From NCBI RefSeq assembly GCF_026343335.1, contig NZ_JAPELX010000001.1, positions 4,588,001 through 4,652,000 on the forward strand: a stretch of 64,000 nucleotides of DNA. Reading direction: 5' to 3'. Both the position numbers and the translations under genes were made by a program. Below the pieces are notes generated by a model. The model was not told where the DNA came from, did not search any database, and saw nothing but the letters and a program-made list of their open reading frames with translations. Of the stretch, positions 63,833-64,000 are shown one piece after another; position 1 is the stretch's first letter, and each line of letters starts with the position of its first letter. The stretch comes from Streptomyces sp. NBC_00078 (lineage in GTDB: Bacteria > Actinomycetota > Actinomycetes > Streptomycetales > Streptomycetaceae).

Positions 63833-64000
63833 CTACCCGAGTCCACCGAGACGGAGGGCGTTCTCAATCTCGCTGAGTTTCGCGGAGGACAGGGCGCCCG
63901 CCCGCTCGATCAGGTCGTCCCGGGACACGGTGGTCAGCCACGTGCAAGGGGTAAAGCCCGGACGCGGGAACGCGAACCGAAGCACGCCTTCAAAGGGCAG
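63833..64000 (-). CDS. C-terminal end of a MazF/PemK-like toxin (partial)
   Basis: The last 55 codons of a leftward gene, stop TAG at 63833-63835; the 5' part is beyond the window. The reading ends LTTVSRDDLIERAGALSS then KLSEIENALRLGGLG, the pattern of the C-terminal helix of MazF/PemK endoribonucleases (threonine-rich strand, RD-L, G-LS, K-EIE-ALRL). The antitoxin would lie upstream, outside the window. Assigned by family pattern only. Confidence 0.5.
   Translation of the reverse strand: MPFEGVLRFAFPRPGFTPCTWLTTVSRDDLIERAGALSSAKLSEIENALRLGGLG

Overview
The window is high-GC actinobacterial chromosome, almost certainly Streptomyces, on the gyrase side of the replication origin. It opens with the last 40 codons of a DUF721/DciA-type gene, then gyrB-gyrA-DUF3566, tRNA-Ile and tRNA-Ala. 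It continues through the conserved cell-envelope and signalling block: cyclophilin, rhomboid, crgA, DUF881, class E sortases, pabA, PASTA kinase pknB, pbpA, rodA/ftsW, PP2C phosphatase, fhaB and fhaA. Frequent GTG/TTG starts, GTGA/ATGA stop-start overlaps, GC-rich third positions and one perfect parS site plus parS-like sites fit that assignment.

Layout. 0-6 kb: topoisomerase operon. 6.1-13.4 kb: tRNAs, DLW-39 protein, an unrecognised surface protein, a Ser/Thr kinase with an adjacent HTH protein, an orphan gamma-butyrolactone-receptor-type TetR regulator with two operator-like sites, and a DUF5324-like protein. 13.7-20.2 kb: cyclophilin, rhomboid, a DnaA-box cluster, crgA, DUF881, three class E sortases and pabA in a tightly coupled run. 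20.3-22.1 kb: a small accessory islet (Mrr-type endonuclease with an antirepressor-like N-terminus, plus a small secreted protein) bounded by long hairpins. 22.3-30.8 kb: pknB-pbpA-rodA-pstP-fhaB-fhaA, read leftward. 31.4-36.4 kb: tRNA-Leu, DUF2252, two unknowns, a rhodanese and an acyl-CoA dehydrogenase.

36.6-49.3 kb holds phenylacetate catabolism: paaABCDE (leftward), then paaN and paaH/paaR (divergent). Between them lie a DUF5819/HTTM pair, an SpoU-type methyltransferase and an IS4-type element. A branched-chain 2-oxoacid dehydrogenase operon (E1 alpha, E1 beta, E2) with a divergent Lrp regulator follows at 49.3-53.4 kb. A 19-bp operator is identical upstream of paaA and between paaN and paaH, and a 15/19 match precedes the dehydrogenase operon, so the TetR regulator at 48.7 kb may link the modules. 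mobA and moeA follow two 8-bp tandem-repeat arrays.

At about 56.52 kb the conserved chromosome stops inside a K+ channel gene whose regulatory domain is missing. The rest is accessory DNA: small secreted and unknown proteins, an IS701-type element, and an IS5-type element carrying a complete group II intron with reverse transcriptase/maturase/HNH. The intron ends can be placed to the base: removing 61064-63594 rejoins the transposase reading frame. A MazF/PemK-like toxin fragment runs off the right edge.
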